Made by a program: the position numbers and the translations under genes | NCBI GenBank assembly: GCA_964642505.1 | Contig: CAZXQY010000039.1 | Coordinates: 1-22,771, forward strand | Direction: 5' to 3' | DNA length: 22,771 bases | From: TMED69 sp964642505 | GTDB lineage: Bacteria; Pseudomonadota; Gammaproteobacteria; Ga0077536 | Part shown: piece after piece, positions 7,489-15,550 of the stretch | Numbering within the stretch: the first letter of the stretch is position 1 | Layout of the letters: every line of letters begins with the position of its first letter | The notes under the pieces: generated by a model | The model's input: the letters and a program-made list of their open reading frames with translations, nothing else | Told to the model about the DNA's origin: nothing | Databases searched by the model: none

Positions 7489-8196
7489 ATGAAAAAAAAT
7501 CTAGTGAATGGTATACACCACTTGGCAATAATGACTGCTGACATGAAATCCCAAATTAAATTCTTTTCAAATGTATTGGGCTTAAAATTGAAAGCACTCT
7601 ATTGGATGCACGGCGTGGAAGGATTTTTCCACGCCTTCATGGAACTCAATAACAATGCCTCATTGGCATTTGTCTTTTCACCAATGGTTACATCCAAATC
7701 AACAAAAATAGGAATATCCCATGCCGGTTCTCCCTTGGAGACTTGTGCTGCCGGCGCTATGCAACACGTGGCTTTCAGCGTAACCACCGACGAAGAACTA
7801 ATAGAAATGCGCGATCGTATAAGGAGTCGAGGAGTACGTGTTTTAGGCCCTCTAGATCACGGTTTTTGCAAATCTATATACTTCGGCGGACCTGAGAATC
7901 TCGCTCTCGAAATATCGACCTCACAAACAGGCATAGACGAAACCGCTTGGATAGATCCAGAAGTAGTTCGATTGAATAACATAACAACAGAGGAACTCGA
8001 GCAATTCAAATATCCCGAACCTTTTGAAAATCAAAGTGGAGAACCAATCCCCCAACCACCCACCGGCTCTGGGATGCCGGAATATTCTAACATGTCTCCT
8101 GAATTTGCAGCAGCTTTTGATTTGCCGGACGATATCGTTACCCAACGAATGAGCGAAAATACCCCTCCTGTTAATCAAACAACGAGCATGTCTTAA
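7489..8196 (+). CDS. VOC-family (extradiol dioxygenase-like) metalloprotein
   Basis: The N-terminal 145 residues form a VOC domain with a complete metal site: His11 (NGIHHLAIMTAD), His93 (MQHVAF) and Glu141 (LALEIS), the two-His-one-Glu triad used by extradiol dioxygenases and relatives. NFVLG-like text (FFSNVLGLKLK) and a HAF-M segment fit the family. The last 85 or so residues are Pro- and polar-rich (for example EPFENQSGEPIPQPPTGSG) and lie beyond the fold. At 235 residues it is shorter than a two-module catechol 2,3-dioxygenase (about 300), so a one-module or dimeric enzyme is likely. GGAGG sits 9 bases before the ATG. It lies between nitroreductase and luciferase-like monooxygenase 1 in the same direction. 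The substrate is unknown. Confidence 0.85.
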   Translation: MKKNLVNGIHHLAIMTADMKSQIKFFSNVLGLKLKALYWMHGVEGFFHAFMELNNNASLAFVFSPMVTSKSTKIGISHAGSPLETCAAGAMQHVAFSVTTDEELIEMRDRIRSRGVRVLGPLDHGFCKSIYFGGPENLALEISTSQTGIDETAWIDPEVVRLNNITTEELEQFKYPEPFENQSGEPIPQPPTGSGMPEYSNMSPEFAAAFDLPDDIVTQRMSENTPPVNQTTSMS

Positions 8197-8267
8197 TAAA
8201 GCATTTTCCGCAGGCTGATTCATTAACATAGACTTTCAATAAAATAAGCAATAGGCACCTGATCACC

Positions 8268-9314
8268 ATGATTGACTTTGGGCTCCTCCTCCCTTTTCGC
8301 AACCCCAAAAAATGGGAGCGTTCTTTCGCTGATATTTATTCCGAGCACATAGATGACGCTGTTTTTGCCGAAGATTTGGGTTATGACACTATTTGGACTA
8401 CAGAACACCACTTCGCTGAAGATGGATGGTCGCCAAGCTTGCTTCCTATACTCGCAGCGATCGCCGCCAGAACAAAGACAATCCGGATCGGTACTTTCAT
8501 AATTGTCTTACCGTTTCATCATCCAGTGCGCGTTGCAGAAGATGCCGCTACGGTTGATATCATTTCAAATGGTCGATTAGATTTAGGTCTAGGGCAAGGT
8601 TATTGGTTAAGTGAATTCGCTAGCTTTAATATCTCTCGAAAACAAAGAGTATCAAGACTGACCGAAGGTGTAGAGATTATTAGAAAATGCTTTACAGAAG
8701 AATCTTTTTCTTATACTGGAAAGCACTGGCAACTTAACAACATCGAACTAAGCCCACGCCCGATCCAGAAACCTGGACCTCCAATCTGGGTTGCGGCAAT
8801 GGCGGAGAATTCTGTTCGACGCGTAGCTCGACTAGGCTATCATCTAGCTGGAAGCGGTGGAGCCGACCTGCAACAATTCTATGACGACGAACTAAAGACT
8901 TTAGGGCGAAAAATCAAAGATCATTCTGTCTCTCAACTGCGAGCCGTATATGTCGCTGAGACCAGAGAAAAGGCCTGGGACGACTGCGAACAACATCTAC
9001 ACTATATGATGTCCTTATACGACAAGAGATATAAAGAGGCCGACGACATGAAATGGGGCCAAGAGGTGATGTCTGCTCCTATCGTTCCTCCTATAGGAGA
9101 ACTGCGACACGATAAAAACGTATCTTTTTTCCAAGCTCCTTTGATTATTGGCACTCCAGGGGACGCGATTTCAGAAATTGAACGCTACTTATCTGCAACC
9201 AGATGTTCCCATCTTTGCATGTGGATGCAAATGGCCGGCATGCCATCCGATAAAGTTCGAAGTTCTATGTCTCTTTTTGCCAAGGAAGTGATGCCCCATT
9301 TTAGAAATAACTGA
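8268..9314 (+). CDS. luciferase-like flavin-dependent monooxygenase (LLM class), copy 1
   Basis: The 348-residue protein is a TIM-barrel of the bacterial luciferase superfamily, which uses reduced flavin (FMNH2, or F420 in some members) and oxygen to oxidise substrates. It keeps the luciferase active-site signature TIWTTEHHFAEDG (Glu46-His47-His48), followed by TKTIRIGTF (69-77), HPVRVAED and GRLDLGLGQGYWLSEF, and the C-terminal IIGTPGDAISEIERYL used for flavin binding. An FRNP box near the N-terminus (10-13) is shared with the other two copies in the window. The ATG at 8268 has only a poor ribosome site (AGG 13 bases upstream). It is third in the nitroreductase-VOC-LLM group and ends tail-to-tail with the DUF1329 gene, 19 bases away. 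No light production is implied; there is no luxCDE set nearby. Confidence 0.93.
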   Translation: MIDFGLLLPFRNPKKWERSFADIYSEHIDDAVFAEDLGYDTIWTTEHHFAEDGWSPSLLPILAAIAARTKTIRIGTFIIVLPFHHPVRVAEDAATVDIISNGRLDLGLGQGYWLSEFASFNISRKQRVSRLTEGVEIIRKCFTEESFSYTGKHWQLNNIELSPRPIQKPGPPIWVAAMAENSVRRVARLGYHLAGSGGADLQQFYDDELKTLGRKIKDHSVSQLRAVYVAETREKAWDDCEQHLHYMMSLYDKRYKEADDMKWGQEVMSAPIVPPIGELRHDKNVSFFQAPLIIGTPGDAISEIERYLSATRCSHLCMWMQMAGMPSDKVRSSMSLFAKEVMPHFRNN

Positions 9315-9333
9315 AGCCAATTAAAAATCGTCC

Positions 9334-10674
9334 TCATCTTCCACTCGTAAGGCTTGAGACACTGAAAAGTTTCCGTACTGCCGAAGGCTTCAATCGAGGG
9401 TACCCTGTTGCCCCGGTGACCCCCCCGAAACTAGCAATATTTTCTCGTAAATTCATCGCAATTGTGGTGCGGAAATTTGGCACAGTATCACTTAATTCAT
9501 TTTTCCCATTGCCATCTCCTCTACCATATACAATTGAAACCACTTTAAAGAGTCGGTCCGATCGATCAAAAATTAAAGACATAGCAATAGAATAAGTTTC
9601 CTCATCCACGAATAGTATTCTGCGACCAAAAGGATGCCCTTCCCATAACGGCTTGGCCTCCACCACAAAGCATTTCCTAAGCTGCCATCTATCAAGTGGT
9701 ATGGTGCTTAACCGACCATGATATTGACTGATTTCGTTTTTTGAATTAGGAATTCTTAAAACCACCTTGCGACCCAAATAACGCCACTCGTTATCTAATA
9801 CAAGACCGGAAAACCCTTCGAAATCATCAAGTGTCATTTCCGAACCTATCCAACTATCTGCTCTCTCCTTGGCAGATAAACGTCTGACTCTGCGTTCCGT
9901 TGGTAAATAAGAATTTACCTGATCCTCTATGTAGGGATCGACCGTCCTCTCAATAACAAACTTCATACCCGCGAGATCAAATGGGGACGTCATTTCGACA
10001 AATTCCTTATACAACAATTCGCCTCCGCCCTCTGTATCAAGTTGATGATTCGTCTGAGGATCCGTCACTAAATTCGAAAAGTATACTCGGTGATAGAACA
10101 CGCCTACATGTCTGAAGACATGTCCTCCACCATGCATATTATCCAGCTTCTTGCCTGGCTTACCCTCCGAATCAGCTTTAATAAACGTTAGAATATTTTC
10201 GTTAGCTGCGCCGTGGTATTGCCACCTGTTTACCCTATTCCAAGCCACCATGAATCCGGATTCGCGCGAGGAACCGCTTCGTAAGATTTGATCAGTCGTA
10301 AAAGGTTGGCCAGCAGTGTGTCCCTTAAGCGCTCCATCACTCGCGATGCTAGCTACGCCGGAAAATTTTCGACTCACATCCTGGTATATCATAGGTGGTA
10401 AATAGCTTTCCGTTGACTCAATTTCCATCGACAATTCCGAAAAATTGAATTCGTCGACGTAGCCTGGTGGAATGTATCGAGATAGGTCATCCAAATGTTC
10501 CACACCATAGGAACCGGGCGCTAGACCATCCGTTGGTGCGCTGGAATGGGTTTCTAACCAATTCATGACGCTTTCTAGGTCCGTAGCAACAGCTTTCGCA
10601 CCGTACCCTAACACAATTATAAAAACTATAGTTGACACTATATTAGTATCAGGCATCCCTCTTATTCGTTGCAT
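9334..10674 (-). CDS. exported DUF1329 (LolB-fold-like) protein
   Basis: The 446-residue protein starts with a signal peptide (hydrophobic 12-29, likely cut after AKAVA at 30) and matches the DUF1329 family, periplasmic or outer-membrane-attached proteins with a LolA/LolB-like lipid-binding barrel. Typical parts are the RVNRWQYHGAANENI stretch (147-161), the PYIEDQVNSYLPTERRVRR block (248-265), the DSWIGSEMTLDDFEGFSG block (273-290), and the WEGHPFGRRILFVDEETYSI end. DUF1329 genes usually sit with DUF1302 and RND exporter genes in terpene, steroid or alkane utilisation clusters and are thought to help move hydrophobic substrates. None of these partners is in this window. It follows luciferase-like monooxygenase 2 by 64 bases on the same strand, so the two are probably cotranscribed. 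No lipobox cysteine is seen. The ATG at 10674 is chosen over 10656 because AGAGGG is too close to the latter. Confidence 0.85.
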   Translation of the reverse strand: MQRIRGMPDTNIVSTIVFIIVLGYGAKAVATDLESVMNWLETHSSAPTDGLAPGSYGVEHLDDLSRYIPPGYVDEFNFSELSMEIESTESYLPPMIYQDVSRKFSGVASIASDGALKGHTAGQPFTTDQILRSGSSRESGFMVAWNRVNRWQYHGAANENILTFIKADSEGKPGKKLDNMHGGGHVFRHVGVFYHRVYFSNLVTDPQTNHQLDTEGGGELLYKEFVEMTSPFDLAGMKFVIERTVDPYIEDQVNSYLPTERRVRRLSAKERADSWIGSEMTLDDFEGFSGLVLDNEWRYLGRKVVLRIPNSKNEISQYHGRLSTIPLDRWQLRKCFVVEAKPLWEGHPFGRRILFVDEETYSIAMSLIFDRSDRLFKVVSIVYGRGDGNGKNELSDTVPNFRTTIAMNLRENIASFGGVTGATGYPRLKPSAVRKLFSVSSLTSGR

Positions 10675-10710
10675 ATTAATTTGTTTTCCAAACTAGCTTT
10701 ATACTAAACC

Positions 10711-10726
10711 AAGCAGTTTCCTGCCT
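10711..10726 (-). other. GNRA-capped hairpin between LLM copy 2 and DUF1329
   Basis: On the minus strand AGGCAG-GAAA-CTGCTT folds into six pairs (one G-U) closed by a GAAA tetraloop, 13 bases after the monooxygenase stop. There is no T run, so it is not a terminator; it could be an mRNA-stability element in the intercistronic region. Confidence 0.35.
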
Positions 10727-10738
10727 ATTTAACTTCGC

Positions 10739-11764
10739 CTACTTACCTCGAAAGATCGGCATAACGTGCTCTGCAAAAAGCCGATTCGAGTAAGTACTCT
10801 TCTTAGGATCGATACCTGCAAAATGAGTCGACAAAATAAAATCCGTACACTCATAATTATTACAAAAGAATTCTAGTTTCTCAGATATTGTTTTCGGTGA
10901 CCCCACCAGCAACGCCGATTCGGCTAGCGAAGAATGTCGTATCTCTTCTGGAGTCTTGAACGGTAGTGGCTCAGTATCTCCTTCCACGTCACCCGCTTCG
11001 GCAAGCACTCGCTCATAATAGCCAAAGACATGTGCAAGATGATCTTGGGCATCTTCCCAAGCTTGATCATCTGAATCCGCGCAATAAACCATCCGTAATT
11101 GAGCAATTTTGAAATCGGTTGTCTTTTCGCCTAATGCCTCCAAAGTCTCTAGATAAAGTGGAGCCGGATCTGGACCAAGAGTAGTCATCAAGTTGGTCCG
11201 TAACTCCGCTGCGCGCTTTATCCCTTTTGGACCCCGAGCACCGACCCAAATCGGTGGATGAGGTTTTTGTACCGGCCTAGGCGATAATGTCATATTGTAA
11301 GTTTGTGTGAATTTGCCCTCAAAGGTCACATTTTCCTCAGAAAACAACCGACGCATTAGGTTTACACCCTCTGTCAATCTTGAGCCTCTTTCTTTCCGCT
11401 TTACTCCAAACGCATTAAATTCTTCATGTGTGTAGCCCTGCCCAACTCCGATATCGAAGCGACCATCGGATAAAATATCTGCCAATACGATGTCTTCAGC
11501 CGCCCGAACGGGATGAATAAGTGGCATGAGCAGAACAAAAGTTCCTATTCTAATGGTTTTCGTTACCGCAGCGATCGCGGCTGCCATAGATAATGACGCT
11601 GGGTTATAAGCATCTTCCGTAAAATGATGCTCCGTCAACCAAATATGATCGAAGCCTAGCTTCTCCGCCTCGACCATCTGGTCTAGCATAAGTCGATAAA
11701 ACTTTGGTGGTTCGATATACCACCGAGTAGGATTTCTAAAGTCATACATCAAGCCGAAGCGCAT
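10739..11764 (-). CDS. luciferase-like flavin-dependent monooxygenase (LLM class), copy 2
   Basis: This is a second luciferase-superfamily TIM-barrel, 341 residues from the ATG at 11764. That start has AGAGGGAAG ending 6 bases upstream and gives the normal family N-terminus MRFGLMYDFRNP; an upstream ATG at 11860 would add 32 residues without homology and is rejected. Residues keep the FRNP box (9-12), IWLTEHHFTEDA with Glu45-His46-His47, TKTIRIGTF, HPVRAAED, GRFDIGVGQGYTHEEF, the SPRPVQKPHPPIWVGA segment, and VGSPKTISEKLEFF near the C-terminus. It is similar in all these blocks to copies 1 and 3, so the three are paralogues. It is transcribed with the DUF1329 gene. Flavin type and substrate cannot be read. 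Confidence 0.93.
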   Translation of the reverse strand: MRFGLMYDFRNPTRWYIEPPKFYRLMLDQMVEAEKLGFDHIWLTEHHFTEDAYNPASLSMAAAIAAVTKTIRIGTFVLLMPLIHPVRAAEDIVLADILSDGRFDIGVGQGYTHEEFNAFGVKRKERGSRLTEGVNLMRRLFSEENVTFEGKFTQTYNMTLSPRPVQKPHPPIWVGARGPKGIKRAAELRTNLMTTLGPDPAPLYLETLEALGEKTTDFKIAQLRMVYCADSDDQAWEDAQDHLAHVFGYYERVLAEAGDVEGDTEPLPFKTPEEIRHSSLAESALLVGSPKTISEKLEFFCNNYECTDFILSTHFAGIDPKKSTYSNRLFAEHVMPIFRGK

Positions 11765-11770
11765 ACTAGA

Positions 11771-11779
11771 CTTCCCTCT
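11771..11779 (-). promoter_or_regulatory. ribosome-binding site deciding the LLM copy 2 start
   Basis: AGAGGGAAG on the minus strand ends 6 bases before the ATG at 11764. It supports that start and not the ATG at 11860, which lies 96 bases upstream. Confidence 0.75.
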
Positions 11780-12041
11780 TTTAACCACTCTGCGATGAAT
11801 TATAAATGACAGATTTCCTAATTCATCTAATCTAGTCCATGTTCCTAGATAAGACACCATTTTTACCCTTTGATAAGATTATTTTCCCTTTCAAATACCC
11901 TGATTCAAAAAACAATAAAATCATATGGATATCACCAAAAAGCATACCCTTGTAACCAAAAAAACTCCTAGTGTTGTAAGAAGGCGATCCGCCTACTAGA
12001 ATGATTTATCGAGCTAGCATTTTATTTCTAGCCTGCTCAAA

Positions 12042-12046
12042 GGAGG
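12042..12046 (+). promoter_or_regulatory. ribosome-binding site deciding the alanine dehydrogenase start
   Basis: GGAGG lies 8 bases before the ATG at 12055 (5 bases before an adjoining in-frame GTG at 12052). It rules out the longer frame from 12001. Confidence 0.85.
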
Positions 12047-12054
12047 ACTTCGTG

Positions 12055-13143
12055 ATGTTAGTCGGCGTACTCAAGGAAACTAAACGGGGCGAGTACCGCG
12101 TAAGCGTCACCGATACTAGTGTTGCAGATTTAATACGAGAAGGTATCGAAGTAATCGTCGAAACCGGCGCAGGCACGGGTGTTGGGATTGAAGATGTCCA
12201 CTATTCAGATGCAGGCGCAACGATAGCAACCTCTGCCCAGGAGATTTTTGAGCGAGCTGAATTGATCGTAAAAGTGAAAGAACCCACCTTGACGGAGTGC
12301 TCCTTATTAAATTCTGATCAAACTATATTTTGCTACCTCCATCTCGCTGCGTTACCCGAACAAACGAAAGCCCTCTGTAACTCCGGGGCGACTGCTATAG
12401 GTTTTGAGACGGTAACTAGAGAAGATGGCAAACTACCGTTACTTATCCCGATGAGCAAAATAGCGGGCCGTGTAGGCGTGCAAAGCGCTACCTATTACCT
12501 TCAACGGCATCTGGGAGGGAGAGGTATCCTTCTAGGCGGGGAAGACGGAGAGAAAACAGGAAAGGTAGTAATAATAGGAGGAGGAACAGCTGGTGAAAGC
12601 GCAGCCAAAGCAGCTATCGGCATGGGAGCAAACGTCGTGGTTTTTGATAAATCCGACTCTAGAGTTAATATTTTGTCACGCCTATACGGAGACAAAATAA
12701 AATGTGTAAACCCTGACGATAAAACTTTTCATGAGCAAATTTGTGACGCAGAGATAATAGTCGGTTCTGTTCTGATTCCTGGAGCCTCTGCTCCGCGACT
12801 CATAGACCGACAAATGTTATCGTCGATCAAAAAAGGTGCGGTACTTGTCGATATAGCGATAGACCAGGGCGGATGTTTTGAAACTTCTCGACCGACAAGT
12901 CACGATGATCCGGTCTACGTAGTAGAAAATATTCTCCATTATTGCGTTGCAAACATACCAAGCGCGGTTCCTCTTACATCGACCCGATCTTTAAATCGAG
13001 CAATCCTACCTTACCTAAAACTTTTGGCTAAAGATGGGACAAAGCGTGTCGCCGAAATCGTCGATCATCCGTTGCATACGGGCATAAACGTACACAAGGG
13101 ATCCATAACTTGTGCACCCGTCGCAGAGGCACTAAGACTGTGA
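12055..13143 (+). CDS. ald: alanine dehydrogenase
   Basis: This is L-alanine dehydrogenase, which converts L-alanine, NAD+ and water to pyruvate, ammonia and NADH. From the ATG at 12055 (GGAGG 8 bases upstream) the protein has 362 residues, close to the usual 370. Counting from that start, the residues described for the Mycobacterium tuberculosis enzyme fall at the same numbers: Arg15 (GEYRVSV), Lys75 (VKVKEP), His96 (CYLHLAA) and Asp270 (DIAIDQGG). The NAD-binding Rossmann loop is IIGGGTAG (173-180). The family end NVHKGSITCAPVAEAL is intact. It opens a compact run with the SDR-like gene (44 bases on), amidase, luciferase-like monooxygenase 3 and GST. In that setting it could deaminate alanine freed by the amidase, or simply link nitrogen release to pyruvate; this is inference. 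Confidence 0.95.
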   Translation: MLVGVLKETKRGEYRVSVTDTSVADLIREGIEVIVETGAGTGVGIEDVHYSDAGATIATSAQEIFERAELIVKVKEPTLTECSLLNSDQTIFCYLHLAALPEQTKALCNSGATAIGFETVTREDGKLPLLIPMSKIAGRVGVQSATYYLQRHLGGRGILLGGEDGEKTGKVVIIGGGTAGESAAKAAIGMGANVVVFDKSDSRVNILSRLYGDKIKCVNPDDKTFHEQICDAEIIVGSVLIPGASAPRLIDRQMLSSIKKGAVLVDIAIDQGGCFETSRPTSHDDPVYVVENILHYCVANIPSAVPLTSTRSLNRAILPYLKLLAKDGTKRVAEIVDHPLHTGINVHKGSITCAPVAEALRL

Positions 13144-13187
13144 TAAAAAAATAAACAGCTAATCACCTATCTTTCTGAGGAATTTAA

Positions 13188-13952
13188 ATGAAACCTGTTT
13201 GTTTAATAGTAGGCGCTGGGGCCGGCATAGGAGGACATGTCGGAAAACGGTTTGCAGAAGAAGGCTACCATACATGTCTATGTCGCAGAAGTAATGCCAC
13301 TGGACTTGATAAAATCGTGAATGAGATAAAGGAATCCGGCGGAGAAGCGGAAGGCTTTATTTTAGATGCTACTCATAGTGAAACTATCGAGAATCTGGTG
13401 GAGCAAATAGAAAAAGAGATCGGTCCCGTAGACGTCGCAGTATATAATTTAGGAGCTCAGATTGGCGATAGGTCGTTAGCAGACATTAGCTACAAGCAAT
13501 TCGAGCTAGGTTGGAGACTCGGAACATTCGGTCTATTCAGACTAGCTTCAAGCCTTTTTCCGAAAATGGTAGAACGCGGAAAAGGAGCAGTCCTGGTAAC
13601 TTCGTCAACGGCAGCGGTACGAGGAAACGAGGGACAACACTCCCATGCTGCCGCTATGGGTGGAAGAAGGATGCTTTGCCAAACCTTAAACGCTGAATTT
13701 TCACCGAAGGGAATACATATAGCTCACGTGATAATCGACGGGGCTGTCGATGCACCGGATACATTGGGAAAAATGCTAGGCCCACAACAATTTCAAAAAC
13801 TAAGGGAAACTCGTGGACTAGAAAAAGATGGCCTTCTGTTACCCGAAGAAATCGCGGACACCTACTTTCATATTGCCAATCAACATCGCTCTGCATGGAC
13901 GCACGAGGTCGATCTGAGGTCATTTTCTGACAAACCATGGTGGAACCGGTAG
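13188..13952 (+). CDS. SDR-fold protein lacking most of the catalytic tetrad
   Basis: The 254-residue protein has a classical short-chain dehydrogenase fold. The cofactor loop VGAGAGIGG (8-16) is a good TGxxxGxG variant, ILDAT (58-62) fits the adenine pocket, and YNLGA (86-90) stands for the NAG motif. The Ser of the tetrad is present (VTSST, 138-141). The YxxxK motif is HAAAM (153-157), so Tyr is His and Lys is Met, and the Asn expected at about 112 is Gly. A related SDR subgroup has Phe for Tyr but keeps Lys; here both are gone. The protein may bind NAD(P) yet be inactive as a reductase, or catalyse something else. GAGGAA lies 7 bases before the ATG. It follows alanine dehydrogenase by 44 bases and precedes the amidase by 148. 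The C-terminal DLRSFSDKPWWNR is family-like. Confidence 0.85.
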   Translation: MKPVCLIVGAGAGIGGHVGKRFAEEGYHTCLCRRSNATGLDKIVNEIKESGGEAEGFILDATHSETIENLVEQIEKEIGPVDVAVYNLGAQIGDRSLADISYKQFELGWRLGTFGLFRLASSLFPKMVERGKGAVLVTSSTAAVRGNEGQHSHAAAMGGRRMLCQTLNAEFSPKGIHIAHVIIDGAVDAPDTLGKMLGPQQFQKLRETRGLEKDGLLLPEEIADTYFHIANQHRSAWTHEVDLRSFSDKPWWNR

Positions 13953-14100
13953 AAGTAGTGGGGATTTAGTTACTTAGAAAAGCTTTTGTTAATCTATCCC
14001 GAGGTCATGTTCAGGATATACCTTGACTAGCCACGACGTATGGACAAGTATATTTGAAGGGCCTAAAAATTCTTGACTCAAGTGACTAGGAGGTGAGCAC

Positions 14101-15528
14101 ATGACTAAAGATGAGATTGATCTATGTTACTTATCCGCGACAGAAGCTATCGCAAAGTTTAAATCGCGCGAACTATCTCCCGTCGAGTTGTGTGAGGCGC
14201 TTATAAAGCGAAACGAGTCGACCGGTAAAAAATTAAACGCCACCACTTATACATTTTTCGATCGAGCGCTGAAAGAGGCCCGACGTGCTGAAACTGCCTA
14301 TAAGAAAAGAAAAGGATCTCGACCTAAACCTTTGGATGGTATCTGTGTATCGATAAAAGATTTCCATGATGTTGAAAACGAAATTACAACGTATGGTTCA
14401 AAGGCTTTCGAATTCAACAAACCTGAAAAATCGGCTCCTACGGTTGAACGTTTGTTTAAAGCCGGAGCTATTATGCTTTCGAGATCAACTACGCCAGAAT
14501 TTGCTCATTCGGGTATTACAAAAAGCCCTTTGTGGGGGATTACTAGGAATCCCTGGGGACTTAAATGTACGCCTGGCGGTTCCTCAGGCGGTGCCGCCGC
14601 CCTAATAGCAGCCGGGTTAACGACCATTGCTGATGGAACAGACGGCGGTGGTTCCTGCCGAATACCTGCCAGCTTTTCGGGTTGTGTTGGTTATAAGCCT
14701 CCGTTTGGTCGAAACCCGCTTGATACTGGACACCCTTTAGAAAATCTCCTGCATTACGGGCCCATAACGCGAAGCGTTTCCGATTCAGCTTTAATGCAAA
14801 ACGTTATGTCTGGCCAACACGTTTCGGATATGTGCTCTCTACGGGAAAAACTGCGGATTCCTCTTGAGCCCGGGTCTGCGAAAGGCCTAAAAATAGCGTT
14901 TTCCATGAATTTAGGCTTTTTCGAAATCGCGGCAGACGTGCGGAAAAACACCCGAACGGCTGTGAGAACCCTAAAGGCAGCTGGGGCCATGGTTGACGAA
15001 GTCGATGTTGGATGGAACTGGGGAACTCTAGATACCTGGATGACACGATGGGAAGGAGCTTTTGGTGGGCTGATAGGAGATATCTTACCAAGATGGCACT
15101 ATGAAATGACTCCATGGTGTGCCGAGATAGCTAAAAACGGGCTGAGACACTCTGCAGATCGGTTTTATAAAACTAACGCCGGTCGACAGGAACAATGGGA
15201 AACACTCGGACCAATTCTAGAGAAATATGACGCACTGATTTGTCCGACACTCGCTGTTTCTAGCTTGCCCGTCGAACATGATGATACCAGCAATAGCTTA
15301 AAAATAAATGGGAAAAAGATCGACAGCTATGTTGGCTGGGCGCTGACTTGGTGTTTTAACAATATGGCGTGGTGTCCAGTTATGAGCGTACCAAGCGGAT
15401 TCGGTAATAACGGCATGCCAACCGGGTTACAGATCGTGGGCCGTACTTTCGACGATCAAACAGTTTTTAAAATCGCTCGCTCCATTGAAGTTGGTAAACC
15501 TTGGGCGAACAAAAGACCTAAAATCTAA
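14101..15528 (+). CDS. amidase signature family hydrolase
   Basis: This is a 475-residue amidase-signature enzyme, which hydrolyses carboxamides (R-CO-NH-R') to an acid and an amine or ammonia. The Ser-cisSer-Lys triad is complete: Lys86 in SIKDF, Ser161 in TPGGSSGG and Ser185 in DGGGSCRIPA, with the usual 24-residue distance between the two serines. The C-terminal FNMAWCPVMSVPSGF and MPTGLQIVG blocks are standard. Length is typical. TAGGAGGTGA ends 5 bases before the ATG, one of the strongest ribosome sites in the window. No signal peptide. It is followed after 22 bases by luciferase-like monooxygenase 3, so the two are cotranscribed. It lacks the neighbours (gatC, gatB) of a GatA and is more likely catabolic. 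Substrate unknown. Confidence 0.95.
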   Translation: MTKDEIDLCYLSATEAIAKFKSRELSPVELCEALIKRNESTGKKLNATTYTFFDRALKEARRAETAYKKRKGSRPKPLDGICVSIKDFHDVENEITTYGSKAFEFNKPEKSAPTVERLFKAGAIMLSRSTTPEFAHSGITKSPLWGITRNPWGLKCTPGGSSGGAAALIAAGLTTIADGTDGGGSCRIPASFSGCVGYKPPFGRNPLDTGHPLENLLHYGPITRSVSDSALMQNVMSGQHVSDMCSLREKLRIPLEPGSAKGLKIAFSMNLGFFEIAADVRKNTRTAVRTLKAAGAMVDEVDVGWNWGTLDTWMTRWEGAFGGLIGDILPRWHYEMTPWCAEIAKNGLRHSADRFYKTNAGRQEQWETLGPILEKYDALICPTLAVSSLPVEHDDTSNSLKINGKKIDSYVGWALTWCFNNMAWCPVMSVPSGFGNNGMPTGLQIVGRTFDDQTVFKIARSIEVGKPWANKRPKI

Positions 15529-15550
15529 TCTCTGATAAGGAGCATCAAAG

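Larger units (their letters stand above)
11765..12054. promoter_or_regulatory. divergent intergenic region, LLM copy 2 / alanine dehydrogenase
   Basis: With the starts chosen here this 290-base gap serves two divergent operons and should hold both promoters. The stretch at about 11860-11980 is strongly AT-rich. A short inverted repeat AGGCG-ATC-CGCCT lies at 11982-11994, flanked on the right directly by ACTAG (11995-11999) and on the left, 9 bases off, by its complement CTAGT (11968-11972). It sits 61 bases before the alanine dehydrogenase ATG and could be an operator or leader hairpin. No clear -35/-10 pair is seen. Confidence 0.35.

Noticed and set aside
8268..9314. Bioluminescence (lux) system
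   Set aside because: Luciferase-like genes are present, but no LuxA/LuxB pair, no luxCDE fatty-acid reductase genes, and the proteins belong to the broad LLM monooxygenase group.
13978..13987. AAAAGCTTTT palindrome after the SDR gene
   Set aside because: A ten-base AT-rich palindrome is expected by chance and has no T run after a stem with loop. TTGACT at 14023 with TATATT 20 bases on was also considered as an amidase promoter, but the spacing is too long.
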